A DNA stretch of 64,000 nucleotides from Syncephalis fuscata (GCA_025786725.1 JAHLTZ010000011.1:62001-126000), one strand, 5' to 3'. Positions 23,597 to 36,889 are shown, numbered from the stretch's first letter. The notes: a model not told the origin generated them from the sequence alone. A program made the numbers and translations.

Positions 23597-24327
23597 CCAC
23601 ACAATGATTGCCATAATGATTATATAACTTCTATATGCTTAATGTAAAAAAATAGGTAATTTAATCAAGAAATAGCAATGGTTATACGAATTCGCCAAGG
23701 AATAATTAAAGTATTCCATCTTCTTATGTTCAGGGAACATACCACAATGCAATTAGCTAAACAGCATATAATTAACCATGCAGCAGCTATACGATTTATT
23801 TTTACGCAATTATCTTTATTGATATACACACAATAGTAGCATTTTAAATCAATAAATGTAATATATTTTGGTTACACTGCAATACTATTGCTGTTAGAAA
23901 CTTACTTAGTGTAGATTGTGCATTTGACTAGATGCTTTTTGATTTTATAGATATGCTAAAGATGTGGCTGTAGGCCATTGTTTTAAAATTATCTTTCTTA
24001 TTTCAATGCAACGTATGTCTTTGCTAATATAAATTAAATAATGAATATGGTAAAAGATAAATAATATTTCATTCATCAGCTGTTAATAAACATTAATCAT
24101 TTATACGATAAGTTAACATATAACCAGCTAATTTATAAATGTTTTATTGCTATCAAAGTGTAAATTAAATAATAATTAAATCCGACCTACATTGCAGATA
24201 ATAGTTGATGAAGTATTGTACTAGTATATAATGACTAATAAATAAATATTTGTTTCCAAGCTAAAATATAGTCAAAGTAAAAATGCAGTTTCTTCTCGTT
24301 CTTATTTCACGATATGATATAAGCTAT
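23597..24327. other. AT-rich convergent intergenic region
   Basis: 3' flanks of the secreted gene (plus) and of the gene at 24328-25886 (minus). No feature recognised. Confidence 0.35.
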
Positions 24328-25886
24328 TTAGCCATTATATATTAGTAAAAGTGATCGAAAAACTCCTTTGGATCGAGGCCAAAAGTGAGTCCGGCTATAA
24401 ATGGGAGGTATTAGTTCAATTTTTTTAAATCGATCCATCATTCGCTGATAAAACTCCTCTTCATCTTGAATCAAATACGATTTCCAACGTAAATAGTCGG
24501 TGTAATATGCATATTTACTAGGGGCACAATGATGAAAACGATCTATGTTAAAGTAACGGTCATACCACTGTTGCCAATCCAAGACTGAGTCGTCGATGAA
24601 GCGTAGATTGGAAACATATCGCTTGACATTTGCTTTATTCCATTCGAAGAGCGGTGGTTGCGTTGGGAATCCCTTACGACGATATCTTGTTGGTACTGTG
24701 TTCCAAAGTAGATCAAATAGCTGACGATATATTTGTTCTACAGCAAATTCCATACGTAAACATTTTTGCTCGGCTGCACATGTATGTCATAGATTATTGC
24801 TATGCTACTAATTATTCGTTGTTCAGTTACCTGATAAATTACTACAAATTTTTATATACGGAAGAGATAGACTAAATAGCAATGGTTTTAATTGATTAGA
24901 ATAGCGTAGGATACATGGGCGATCTAATATAGCTTACAATCGAATATCTGGCTTGGTTGTTGTTGTTGTTGATATACTACTGTTTAATTGTGCATTTCTG
25001 CGATTCAGTAATTGGACTTGGGCACGAGTTGATGACTCGTCAATAGTAATACACTGTGTTGATGCTTTGATATGCATCTCATTGATAGGCTGATATTTAG
25101 TTTAGCATCTTATAAATGTGTACCCAGCATTTTAATAGTCGTTTAATTTGACCCAACTTACCTCAATAATTCTAATTGTGGCCCTTCTGATTGTTTAGAT
25201 AAAACGTTCTCGCTATGACAGTCATCGTTATGATTATAGCTAGACGCAGTAGCCATATCATTAATAACAAGCATCGGTGTGGGCATAGCATCCTTGCCAT
25301 TGGTATGCTGATCGGCTTTGGCCAATACAGAAGATGTAGCAAACATCCGAACAGTATTGATGGCGGCCAGAGTAGCGCTAATTGTTGAAGCCATACTCAG
25401 TGCATGATTCAACGCGTGAGTTGCCGATGCAGCTGCCATTGTGGCTTTATCATCAAACTGACTGGTTATTGAGTATTCACCACTTTCGGCCGTTTGAATA
25501 GCCAGCTTAGCACTGTTTATAGCCTCTGTGAAGGCGGCTGTCGCCTCGACAAACGCCGCAGTTGTATTTTCCGCCTGTTCGGTAGCCATCGAAAAAACAG
25601 TGGAGACATCAACCGAATGAGTGGCTTTTGACAGGGATAGCAAGTTTTCTTCCACAGCCACGTTATGATCTCTCCAGTCATTCTGTTTATCAGATGAATT
25701 CGTTGTAGCTACTGGTTCGCAGTCGCTAGGCGATTGCATATTATCCTGTGCTGTAATTGGTAACAAACAAGAACAATTGTTTTCGTATGCTATTGTGTCT
25801 GCGGATACTAGTTGTGATCTTGGCTCATTGCTTTTAACAAAAGATCGTCGACTATTTGAATCATTGCTTTTTGTATTCATTCCCAA
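24328..25886 (-). CDS. Unrecognised protein with Ala/Thr-rich helical region
   Basis: Function unknown. Exons 25886-25162, 25089-24938, 24871-24831 and 24773-24328. The last three join in perfect phase, which supports a single gene. The first junction is one base short (a G at the donor would restore it). About 454 residues. The N-terminal half is polar with a long Ala/Thr/Ser-rich stretch (residues about 90-190, e.g. TEQAENTTAAFVEATAAFTE) that could form an amphipathic helix. The C-terminal part is Trp/Tyr/Arg-rich (DWQQWYDRYF, YYTDYLRWKSYL). In the current frame it stops at 24328. Dropping one C of 24403-24405 would give a different end (stop at 24342) containing GLTFGLDPKEFFDHFY, which looks more protein-like. 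Confidence 0.6.
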
Positions 25887-26111
25887 TAATATATAAAACT
25901 ACAGCGAAACAAAAAAATAAGAAATGACGAAAAATGGTACTACGAACACAAGCTGGTTGTATAAATTGCCTTTGACACGCTTACAATCGCACAAACTAAT
26001 GACAAATGTAACCTATTTAATAGTTAGAAAATAACTTTGACATTACAATGCATCTGCTTGAATATTAAATTATTATATCTTATTAAATATAATAATCTAT
26101 TAATAAAAGCT
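25887..26111. promoter_or_regulatory. Short spacer upstream of the 24.3-25.9 kb gene
   Basis: 225 bp between two minus-strand genes. It holds the 3' end of the secreted gene and the promoter of the next. No motif recognised. Confidence 0.3.
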
Positions 26112-26869
26112 TTATTCAGTCTTCATGTGCTGCCCTTTATTCAGCTCAGATAGCTGCTTCTCTCCTTCGCCGTTCAAATACTCGGTGTGCAAGCAGTATA
26201 AACCATTGCTCAATCTAAAGAAACCTAAAGACCGAGTAATAATATTATTGTTTCCATGAAATTCCTAATTTAATGGAAAATAATAAGCAAATGCATTATA
26301 CTGGCTATCCAATGACTCGTTACCTTTGTTGCGGAATATCCCCTGCTGATTTGTTTTGGAAGAGCCGGTCCAACAAACCAAGCGCCCTTGCGAAGTCGCT
26401 AAGAGATTATTAGCGAATGCACTTGCTAACTATCCAGGCGATGTACTCTACTTACCATGAGACGGAGCCTGGTTGTAGTTACCAACTTTTTGTCCTTGGC
26501 ACAAATGATATAAGTGGGGCCATTAGCAGGAGGTATAATTTGGTAACTTGCAGCAGCAGGACGGAAGCTCAATCTACTCCACTCTGGACTACTTTGCACG
26601 CTTGGCGCTATAATCCACATAGGTTTTTTGGTTGTCGTTTCCATGACCCATGGTGCTGTATGATAGGTTTTAGGTCCTAAACACTCCTTGATTGTAAGAC
26701 TTTCATCGGCATTAATCTTGGCAAGCTCGTCTACAGTAAATTCGTAGTTTAGCGGCGGGCGGGAAAACCAATTTTTAATATTGAACCATGGCACTGCATC
26801 GGTCGATGTTATCATTGGGCCAACCAACAATGAGCTGGTAGCTATGAGAATTGTATAAAAGCCACGCAT
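26112..26869 (-). CDS. Small secreted protein of unknown family
   Basis: Not recognised. Exons 26869-26456, 26398-26324 and 26264-26112 join in phase to 213 residues. An N-terminal signal peptide (FYTILIATSSLLVGPMI) is followed by a Trp-containing mature part (AVPWFNIKNWFSRPPLNYEF). Cysteines lie in KECLGPKTY, YIICAKDK and GLYCLHTEYL. No membrane segment after the signal. Clustered with other signal-peptide genes at 22.5 and 47.3 kb but not similar to them. Confidence 0.7.
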
Positions 26870-29286
26870 GGTAATAAAATAGTTGTTAAGCTAATAATGT
26901 TGACAGTGTTAATGATAATAAAATGGTGATTTAGCGTAAATAATTTGTTATTGATAAAAAATATACTGAGAAAATAATTAAAACGAAATGCACTTGGCTA
27001 TATATAGATGCTCGTGGGATCTATCAGTTAAATGGCACGTGGTTAGCAATCTAAATTTATTTAAATGTCCATATATAAGTGTAAAAACACGACTTTGTAT
27101 TTATTAGAATAATAAACATGTGAATGCAGTAAAGAATAGCAATTTTGTGTTATAGACTTCAATTCAATATAGGACTGCTTAGACTATTGAACTGCCATTC
27201 ACGAAGCGTTACCTGTTATGTTAATACTCTTTTAGCAATCTGTACGCTATTGGCGCATAAATTATTGCTGCGTTCGGCAGTTGTTATATGTGCAACATAT
27301 AGAATTTGTCGCTTGAATTGTTTTGCTTGCCGCGTCACTATTACAATGGTGCATATATAACGATAACGTTTAAATAATACACATATAATGACGATTTATT
27401 GAGTAATTATTAGCTTTGACATAGGCTTAGTAACATCAATGTGTTTATAAATGTCGACAAACAAAAAACTAATAATATATTTTTACTTATTTAATCTATT
27501 GATCCAAATCTGGTTAACATGTGTTACTGAATCATTACAACTACATTTCTTTGTTTGAATTAATTAGGCACTATATGTTCATGCTATAGAACGCCTTGAT
27601 ATATGACTATTTATCCAGTTAGCTGATTCAATTGAACTTGAAAATCTACAATTATTATTATATTTTATTATAAACAGTTTTTGATAGGCGCAGAGTGAAA
27701 CATGACAATCGTAATTCAAACAGTGCTTACTTTGAATTCACCACGTTTCGCAATACCTCCTTTCAAAAGTGTCCACCTTAAGCAAGTCACTTGTTGAAAT
27801 TGTCAAATGTTGTAATTGGCAGATATGTACATTGTACTGTTTATAAATATTAGATGAAAATGATGGTGAAAATGATTACAATGCATAGTAGGTGTCAGTT
27901 TATTTATAAAATATTAATATACTGACTGCACTATATAATGCATAAATACTCAACTTTGTTTGCGTGATTATACGACGAATCTGAAGAGAAAGCCAAGAAA
28001 ACAGCCATATATAGTTATATAGTTATATTTAGGATCTGCATAATTGCATGCCCAATCGGTCTTAATATTAGGCCTGTAAATAATTAACTCAACTGTCGAG
28101 TTACCTTATCTGGCCATGCTAATAAAACTAAAACAAGTGGTTATTCATAGATTAGTTGTTATATCCCAGCCGACAATCTGTAATACGTCAATAGTATTAT
28201 GCTGATGTTTGAATCAAGATTATACTAGAATTAAATCATTTTTTGTAAACTGACTGCTTATTAATATAAATTTTATATATTATTTAGAAGCCTTTTATTT
28301 AATCTAATTATAAAATCCTGTACGTAAACTTATTCAAACAATTCTAGCTACAAACTAAAGTACTATAACCATTAGCTAAATTCTATTGTAAATTTGCACT
28401 ATTATATTCATACTTCATTCAGGCCGTATAGCAATTAAATTGATTGCCGTCAAATTCTACTTATATGCCATAATTAATATAATTTTTGTTTATCAGAAAC
28501 ATTTGCTACAATTGGCATCGATCAGCTTTGCCAATTCTATTTTTGATCTAAATAAAAACAAAAGATCTTTTTTATTTTTAGACAATGCAGCTTATCAATT
28601 TAGAAACACAATAATAATATTTGTTGCCTTGAACTGTAAGTGTAGTGCTTGGTATAAGATTTAGTTGCTAATTTTATGACCTTTAGCTGTATAAACAGGC
28701 CTTTTGGCCCCTATACTTCATCCTTGCTAATGCTATATGATTGCACATCTTTACAATCATAATGGTCTGAATATGGTTTATGGCGCGTAAATACTTAATT
28801 AGCCTATCATTTACACGTAGTTAGTGGCAATACTATTGGGTGATCTTCAAGTCAAGTCTTTATAGCTGCCATCAAGATGAATATCATTACTATGGGGATA
28901 CGCTGTCATCACCATCATTATCAGCATTATGATGAATGGTGGTTTGCAGATGAAATAGTCCAGATCACGAGCTATCCCGTTTAATCGATGCCTAGAACTT
29001 TTTGTCTAAAAATAATTACTCTGTTGTCAATGCTACTCCGATATCGTTGTCCCGTAGACGTCAATGCAAACCTTGTTAAAAGCGCACTCCACGTCGATTA
29101 AATCTTTCCCGAATACACAAACACACACACACCATTACCACGTAACACTTTACTCGTATCGTCATCTATTTCATTTAACAAACTACTTTCTATTCTCATT
29201 GATTCATTTATATTACTCGATACATACTGTTTAAGCAGTGCTACACATTATTTTCCTTGCTTACTCTCTATTCTATACTATTCGAT
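26870..29286. other. Long AT-rich intergenic stretch
   Basis: 2.4 kb without a credible gene. The open frames at 27145-27360 and 28440-28664 are AT-driven and lack domains or plausible splice partners. A GC-richer segment at 28860-29130 and a CA-rich tract near 29115-29135 precede the next ATG and probably form its promoter. Confidence 0.4.
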
Positions 29287-30853
29287 ATGAAGGCTCTTAT
29301 TCTTGTTGGTGGTAAGTAGTCAGTGGAGCTTTATGCTACTCATTACCAATACATATTTACCTATTTCACGGCATAACTAACTACTTTTATGCCAATACTA
29401 TAGGTTTCGGCACCCGTCTACGACCCTTGACGCTGACGCTACCTAAGCCACTGGTCGAATTTGCCAATAAGCCAATGATACTTCACCAGATTGAAGCTCT
29501 AGTCAAAGTAAGTTCCTGGCATGCCTTAGCGCCTAGCCGTCCCCTTTCTTCCTCAGCTTATACATCATGTGCCTGGTAGGCCGGTGTTAATCATATTGTG
29601 CTGGCCGTTAATTACCGCCCAGAAGTGATGGTAGCGGTATTGGAAAAGTATGAGAAACAATTTGGCGTTAAAATTACATTTTCCGTAGAAACAGAGCCAC
29701 TTGGTACTGGTAAGTTTAATGCATTACAGCCATATCTACGCACTGATGTCATATCGATCTAATTCAATTAATATTAATAAAACTTTAATTGATTAATAGC
29801 GGGACCGCTCGCGCTGGCTCGCGATGTACTTACCAAAGACCAGAGTCCATTCTTCGTTCTTAATAGCGATGTAATTTGTGATTTTCCCTTTGAACAGCTA
29901 CGCGACTTTCATTCCGCTCATGGCGGAGAAGGTACCATTGTGGTAAGCAGACGACTATCTATTTATTCAAACGAATAATAATTGTTTACCAATGTTAATG
30001 TTAATGCTGTTAATACTAATTAGGCGACTAAAGTTGAGGAACCGTCAAAATATGGCGTCATCGTGACAAGACCCGGTGCCACACAAATTGATCGATTTGT
30101 CGAAAAACCCAAAGTATTTGTCGGTAATCGTATTAATGCCGGTATCTATATTCTTAATCCAAGTGTTGTTGATCGTATTGAGGTAAGTGTATTACAAGTA
30201 ACTATACCGAATTGTGTAGTGCACTATTAATCTATAGTTATTCATAACGAATTTACTATAGTTACGTCCAACATCCATTGAAAAGGAAGTGTTTCCGCCT
30301 ATGGCTGCTGACGGCCAATTGCACTCGTTTGATCTCGAAGGCTTCTGGATGGATGTGGGTCAGCCTAAAGATTTTCTTACTGGCACCTGTCTCTACTTAA
30401 GCTCGATTGCCAAACGTCAGCCCGAACTCTTGACCACCGATAAACAGGCCTCCTACGTCCATGTAGGCAATGTGCTTGTTGATCCAACAGCCAAAGTTGG
30501 TGCCAACTGTAAAATTGGCCCCAATGTAACTATTGGGCCGAATGTAGTGATCGGCGATGGTGTCCGCCTACAACGATGTGTTGTATTGGCTGGTTCACGC
30601 ATTAAAGACCATGCCTGGGTTAAGAATTCAATTGTAGGCTGGCATTCAACCGTTGGACGTTGGGTAAGTTTCATAAAAGCATAATGTGCCCATTTACTCA
30701 TTTATGTCGTTTTATTAATAGACACGACTTGAAGGTGTCACGGTGCTAGGCGATGATGTTAGTGTGGGCGATGAACTATACATTAATGGTGGCAGTGTCC
30801 TGCCACACAAGAGCATTAGTACTTGTATTTCTGAGCCACAAATTATTATGTAA
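29287..30853 (+). CDS. MPG1: GDP-mannose pyrophosphorylase (mannose-1-phosphate guanylyltransferase)
   Basis: Makes GDP-mannose from mannose-1-phosphate and GTP in the cytosol, feeding glycosylation and cell-wall mannan. Seven exons (29287-29311, 29404-29507, 29580-29709, 29800-29942, 30024-30182, 30262-30663, 30722-30853) join in phase to 364 residues, the normal family length. Nucleotidyltransferase signature: [20 protein letters not shown], then [11 protein letters not shown]. The sugar-binding part has [18 protein letters not shown]. The C-terminal left-handed beta-helix shows hexapeptide repeats ([20 protein letters not shown]). The first exon is only 25 nt. The C terminus ends CISEPQIIM, close to other fungal enzymes. 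Confidence 0.96.
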
Positions 30854-31568
30854 TGGCTCATAATGCTACTATTACTAATACTACTGCTACACTGCTCATG
30901 TTGTTGCTATTGTTGTTTGAATCGACAATTATGACCAAACATAATTATAGTTTATTAACTTATGTTGGTGTCTTTATTTCTTTTCTCTCTTTTCCTTTTC
31001 TTCAGCACGCGCGGTCTTATCTCGTCATCAATTTTACACAATTCTTTCTAAACCTTCTTGTTTTACCCTGTGTTTTGTTGTCCAAATCGGTGTCTATTGT
31101 CGTTATTTGTATGCATACATAGGAATAGAGATGTGCATACGTGTGTATGTATGTATGTATGTGCGTGTACGCATACGTTTAAATGAGCGATGCTAGTGTA
31201 TATATCTAGTAGATAACAATAACAGCGTAATAAATTTATAGTTTTTTGGAGTTCAAAAGTATGTATATTTATATTAATTAGGATAAACAGTTGCTGGTGA
31301 CGGTGCATGAGTGTGCATGGCGCGAAAGACGTAGAATAGTGGTGGTAGTAATAGTACTAGTAATAAAATAAAATAAAAAGATAGGAATAATAATCAAATG
31401 AAAAATACCCCATTAGTAACTGAACTTGAACTAATGGAATACGCACATGCAGACGCACAGTATTAAAAGAACGAGAAGAAATGTTCGAAACGACACAGGG
31501 AAAGCTGGAATTAAACAATCGCTGCCCTTAAGGTGGGCATACAGCATACGAGCTATAAACTTATACGT
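30854..31568. other. Convergent intergenic region with TATG microsatellite
   Basis: Pyrimidine-rich 3' flank, then a GTAT/GTGT-type microsatellite at about 31136-31170. The open frames at 30853-31122 and 31063-31308 have no domain. Confidence 0.4.
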
Positions 31569-33426
31569 TTAGCCGGTTGTGGCAGTAGCTATAGTCTTTA
31601 CCGGTGTAGAGCTAGGGGCTGGCTTTTTCGTAAATAAAGATTTGATCTAATAAAGCGTGCGATGACATGTTAATAATAATATTATTGTATAATTACTATT
31701 TACTTACCCAAACTTGTTGGCGGATACGTCGGGCACTTGCTCGTAACGAAGCAGTGACTCCTCGTTCCACAAGACGCTCGTGGCTAACTGCACGTTTAAG
31801 CTTATGTGGCTTGGTCGTTGTTGCTGTTGCCGCTGTTGTGGTTGTTGCAGCATTATCATCGGCTACAGTCTTTGCTGTTGCCGTTGTTGCTGTAATGGCC
31901 ATATCAGCCGCTTCTGGCGCTGAACGAATATCCCATTGATCCTAAATAGTTATTTAATTATACTGCTCTATTTATCCACTTGTAATGTTGCTTACCTCTA
32001 ATGGCACTTTCGAGTCTGCATTTGATGGACTTTGTGGTGGTGTATTGTCAGCACGCATAAATCGTGATAACTCACTAAATGCATCATCGGCAAATGTGTC
32101 GACACCTTCAAGTTTCATGGATAGTTGTGGTGAGGTCGGTTGTTCGTCAAGAATACTATCCTCGCCAGTGAACGTATTTGTCGTCGATAACGAAAGACGG
32201 GATCGCATAGATCGCAGAGTGTTAAATCCAGTGCCTGTTCGTCGTCGACTAGGCGTTGTATTTGTATCGGCGGTCATTGTCGATGCGGTGGATCCTATTG
32301 TGTCGTGTTTATTGCCATTTGTCATATCCAATTTGTTCTCTTCGTCTTCCTCCTCTTGAACAGCTTGGTGTAGTCGTGGCATTACTGAAGTAGATGCACG
32401 TGAACGAAGCGATCCACCCGGACGTGATCCATTACGTTCTGATTGCTTTCTTTCACTAAGCATCACACGCAGTCCAATACTTAAATTACGTCGCACTTCA
32501 CGTGGCATATCCATTTGATAGCTAATAGTAGATCACTTAATTAAACTACTTTATTATTGCTTTAAACTATTTATAGACTTACCGTTGGATTTCTGCATTG
32601 CCGATTTTAACTAAAGGCAAGTAGATACGAACAGCACATCGCTGCATGGCCGTATCTTTTGATATGGCGCAATGACTAATTGCTTCGGACAAAATAAGTA
32701 CATAGTCGTTTAATTCGTCAGCTTTAAATCCTTCCGCCGCTTCTGCCAATAGTTCTGCTGCCGTAAGTTGTGTATCTTCTTGCTCCGACTTTAATGCCTT
32801 GCATATATCTGGAATAACACTAGCAATTCGAAGTTTTTGAATTACATTTGTTGTTAAATTTACGGCTCGTGTGGCCCGTGAGTCGTGTTCATTCTCGGGT
32901 ATACAGTCAAATAGAACAACCAATGCTGGTCCGTAGTCGGGCAATTGTGTAATAAATCGATCAGTCTCCACCTCAGCCAAACGTTCGACCAAATCTAGCG
33001 CAGCATTGGCAACTTCTAAATGGTTTGATAGTAGCTATAATAAATAAATTTAGCTATAGTTAGCCATTACTTAATGGCTATAGCCATTGCGTTACTTACT
33101 GCCCGCACTATACCATCCGTAATATTGGTAATATTTAATGAATCATCGGATTCGTTCGCCGCCAACTCCATTGATCGACGTTCGGTCATAAAGCTTGCAG
33201 TTGCCTTGCTCGTCGTCATATCGGTGGCGCTGTCTGTGGTTGTATTACTGCAATCGGTAGAGTTTAAGGCGTAGAGTCCCGTCAATTGTCGTAGAGCAGA
33301 TACCATTTTAGGAACATTGCGTGGAATATCCGGTAATGACAGTATATCTTTAATACGTTTACTGTCCTCCACAGCCGATTCAGTAGAGCGGCGCATGGCC
33401 GATTTAAGTTTCGTCAAAATAGCCAT
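31569..33426 (-). CDS. Helical-repeat (ARM/HEAT-like) protein, unknown role
   Basis: Not identified. Exons 33426-33100, 33034-32583, 32521-31996, 31941-31708 and 31646-31569 join in phase to 538 residues. Residues about 30-260 read as paired amphipathic helices typical of ARM/HEAT folds: SALRQLTGLYALN, LSNHLEVANAALDLVERLAE, TQLTAAELLAEAAEGF, VRIYLPLVKIGNAE. The rest is low-complexity, rich in Ser, Arg and Thr (RSRASTSVMPRLHQ, SRRRTGTGFNTLRSMRSRLS) with several potential phosphosites. An Ala/Thr run follows, then a basic segment (RLVERGVTASLRASARRIRQ) that could be a helix or membrane-surface anchor. No enzyme motif. Confidence 0.7.
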
Positions 33427-34829
33427 AATGCTATCGTACTTTTACTACAATAAAACTGGTGAATAAAACAAAAGCTAGTTGTATCGTTAGGTTTAATATT
33501 ATTATTACTATTATTGCAAGTACTATTGTTACCTAAAAACAAATTATATGGCTAAACTAGCCGTGTGATTGTATATTCGTATGTATTTGTATGCAATTGG
33601 CTAAGCAGTAAAACGTTGCAGAAGCTAGTAATGTACCAATGGCATGACAGCACCTTCTTAGAGGCAATGCAGTATATGTATTGACTAATTATCAAAAAGC
33701 TTGTTCAAAAGTCAATAAACACGCAAGGCGATAGATAATGCTTAGCGCGTTCTTGTACTTTTTCTGACAAAGATGACGACAAGGCGAAAATGGAGAAAAG
33801 TGAGTGGAGATGGTAAAGGAATAGCGAAAAGAGTTATAATTGAGCGGAAATAAACTTATTAAAGCGCAGTTTTCCCTGTTAATACTTGTACACACAAACA
33901 CACACATGCACGTTTTTACGTCCACCAATTTTACTTTGAAAAAAGAACAGTTCTGCGGCATGACCGGTTGTGGTTGCATGCGATGCCTTGGCCGTCATCG
34001 CCTTTATTGCTTGTCCCTTTTTGTGTTTGTGTGTGAATGAGTGTGTGCTTCCATGTCCCACATCACACATTCATGGCCCATCCACATGCACCACGCTTGT
34101 TTCAAAGAAAGAAGCAGAGAGAGAGAGAAAGTGAAAGCGAAAGCAGATTTAAACCACATGTAGACCCCTCAATTTTCAAGAAAGTAAAGTATTTATGGTG
34201 ATACGATCGTATTAGTTGAGGTTCCTTACAGGTCATGGCGAATATTCCGCATGGTTTTAGTTGTAATGATGCACACGCATTTATGTAATGATAGATGCCT
34301 CTTATTATTGTATTATTATTACAGCAATGTAATTAATAATTGGTTATTGTTTTGGTCATTTCATTCAAATAGCGCTTATACTATCTGTATTGGTGGTGTC
34401 TTTCCTTTTATGTGCCTCATTACAATGGGCTAAAGTCCGCAGTCGGACAAAGCGCACGAGTAATTAGCGTTACAAACACAAGTAGCGTGTGCCAAGCAGA
34501 ATGACCCTTTTAATAAGCTTACAATAGTGTAGTTAAGCAATAATATATTTTAATTTTAAAACAATTATATGTATTATTATAAAAATGATATAAATGAAAG
34601 TTAGTCGATTATTGGATCAACATAAGATACTACATCATCTATTCTATTAATGTAAATTATGTACTTATAAATACATTGTTTGTAACAAATTATTTAGCTA
34701 ATGCATATCTACACTAAAGCTGTCTTCATTTCATTTTAACGCATAGTTATATATTTATAAAAGTATATCAAATATCTGTAATGGATCCAAACAAGTTTTG
34801 CTTGTATTTGGGATTTGTGATGCATACGT
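33427..34829. other. Divergent intergenic region, helical-repeat protein / F-box protein
   Basis: 1.4 kb. It contains a CA-rich patch (about 33890-33910) and GA-rich DNA at 34105-34140. Open frames on both strands here (33692-34070, 34251-34433) overlap each other and show no domain. Confidence 0.35.
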
Positions 34830-36641
34830 ATGCATCATTTTCAAAGGCCTGGCTATCTACAAAAAATCCCTTTTCTTTCACCAATGTCTTTACAAAACCG
34901 CAACATACCTTTCGCAAAAGTATCATTTATTGGCGAGATTATTGAGCATATAGCAGTATCGAGTGGAGGTAAAGCCACTGCTGCCTTGGCATGTACCTGT
35001 ACTCAATTATATGAGGCTATCTCAAACAACAACAGCCTGTGGTATAAACTGTATCATTGCGAATTTCATAGCACCAATAGTATTAAGTTTGATTGGATAC
35101 AATGGCATCTTGAACACGAGCATGCTATGGAAGTGCTAAAATATAGTTCTATAAATACCAAAACCAACCTATGGGATAAATTATACAAAAAAGTCGACTC
35201 TAATAACACATATACTAAATATAATCGGCTAAAGTGGCAATCTGAGCAACAATGTGCCATATTAAAAACAACAGATGATCTGCAGAGCAGTATGATAAAA
35301 AAATGTATTTGGTGGCAGCGCTACAAGCAACGAAGAACTATAAAATTAAATTGGCAAACCAATCAGCCGACATGGGCATTCAATATATTATCTGCCAAGA
35401 AGGATAAGCCATTGAAAATCAACAAGCCTGAGGCGAGGACCTTATGCCACTGTCCCGGCTGGATGTTTTATCTTGACTCAGTTACGCTAAAAGGCTTCTT
35501 GGTTGACTTTTCGGAAAGCGAACTTCCAACGGCGTACGAGATCGATTGGATAGTAGATTCTTCAAGCATCCTAATAAGCTCAAGGTTTACTAATAGCTAC
35601 CAAGGAAAATACGGGGCCAAAGGGATGGTCAACAGTCACCAAAAAGTATTTAAACATAGCTGGTATTTGATGCTAGAAGTATTTACTTCAAATGAAAAAA
35701 CAAGAAAACTACAAATATGGAACATTAGCAATCGTGAGCTTTTACGCACCATTAAAATTGAATACTCCTACAGCCCAAGAATATTTGGTTCAATTTTAAT
35801 ATATTCCAACCATATGGATGAAGCTTCGCAACAGTATCCAAATGGATCAGTGACTCTAATGACTGACATATTTACACCGCCACCATATAGCCCAGGCTTT
35901 ATAATTATTCCAAAAGATAATAATAACCAAATGCATATCATACTGGCAATTAATGATGATTATGTAAATTTACTATGCTACAATAGCTACGAAAATGGAG
36001 TTTCCTACAAAATAGTCCAATTGTCGACGACAGCTGCATCAGATGTACCAAGGGATGATGAAGTAAATGGAATAATAACCATTGCATCGGGTCACCTTCC
36101 TATTTATTATGCCATAGCTAACTCTCGTATACGTATCGACTACTTGGACTACAACCACATATTACTTGAACGAACATATCGGATACCCACCAATATTGCC
36201 AAAGACCTTGACACAAACGCGTATCAAGGATTTATGACTGCTATATCGGCATCCATGGGGACAGTATGGGACGAGGAATATCCTGTTCATATGGCTCGCA
36301 CTAAGATAGTAATATCGGAATATAATTTATGTGTGCTGGAATACCACGACAGCCGCCCACTTGCAGTTATTTCACTAATTGACGGATCTCTACAGTATCC
36401 GATTTATACTCAGTATTCATACGAACAATTTACAAACTTTGAACGTGTCGTTGACTCATTAATTGCTGGTTGCGATTATGAACACAATCGGTATTGCATT
36501 ATTGATGTATTAACTGGTCGACAGGATGTTCATTCGTTTCCAATACCATCCGTTAGTTGGTGTAAATTTACGTTTGGCCATATGATTTTAGTAAATCATA
36601 AGCAAACATTGGTTGTCAGATTTGTTCCTAATTTTACGTAA
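34830..36641 (+). CDS. F-box-like protein, orphan
   Basis: A probable substrate adaptor of an SCF ubiquitin ligase. Single exon of 603 codons. An F-box-like segment near residues 33-75 reads FIGEIIEHIAV, ALACTCTQLYEAI and NNNSLWYKLYHCEF, with the Leu/Ile, Cys and Trp placement of the family. Two further W-rich units (WIQWHLEHEH, NLWDKLYKK and RLKWQSEQQC) follow, and W-Q-R-Y-K suggests repeated helices. The C-terminal 400 residues alternate short strands, like a WD40/beta-propeller substrate-binding domain, but no canonical WD repeat is visible. Codon use is more AT-rich than in the housekeeping genes, and the gene sits beside repeats. The Met at residue 19 is an alternative start. Confidence 0.7.
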   Translation: MHHFQRPGYLQKIPFLSPMSLQNRNIPFAKVSFIGEIIEHIAVSSGGKATAALACTCTQLYEAISNNNSLWYKLYHCEFHSTNSIKFDWIQWHLEHEHAMEVLKYSSINTKTNLWDKLYKKVDSNNTYTKYNRLKWQSEQQCAILKTTDDLQSSMIKKCIWWQRYKQRRTIKLNWQTNQPTWAFNILSAKKDKPLKINKPEARTLCHCPGWMFYLDSVTLKGFLVDFSESELPTAYEIDWIVDSSSILISSRFTNSYQGKYGAKGMVNSHQKVFKHSWYLMLEVFTSNEKTRKLQIWNISNRELLRTIKIEYSYSPRIFGSILIYSNHMDEASQQYPNGSVTLMTDIFTPPPYSPGFIIIPKDNNNQMHIILAINDDYVNLLCYNSYENGVSYKIVQLSTTAASDVPRDDEVNGIITIASGHLPIYYAIANSRIRIDYLDYNHILLERTYRIPTNIAKDLDTNAYQGFMTAISASMGTVWDEEYPVHMARTKIVISEYNLCVLEYHDSRPLAVISLIDGSLQYPIYTQYSYEQFTNFERVVDSLIAGCDYEHNRYCIIDVLTGRQDVHSFPIPSVSWCKFTFGHMILVNHKQTLVVRFVPNFT

Positions 36642-36889
36642 TATCCAATAAAGCATATGCCTTACTGAATTTTCACCAATATATTATTTAAGGGCAAAAT
36701 GACAAAGTCAATAGATTATGATATTACCAGCTATAATTATTAATTAAATAGACAGAGTGTTTTACAGTTGTCACTCATTCATTTATGGTCGTATAAATGG
36801 CTGTAAATATGTTTACATAGAGTCAATTGGATCTGCTGTATATACTTCTATTTATTCTGCTATCCAAATCTTAGTATTTTTAACTATGA

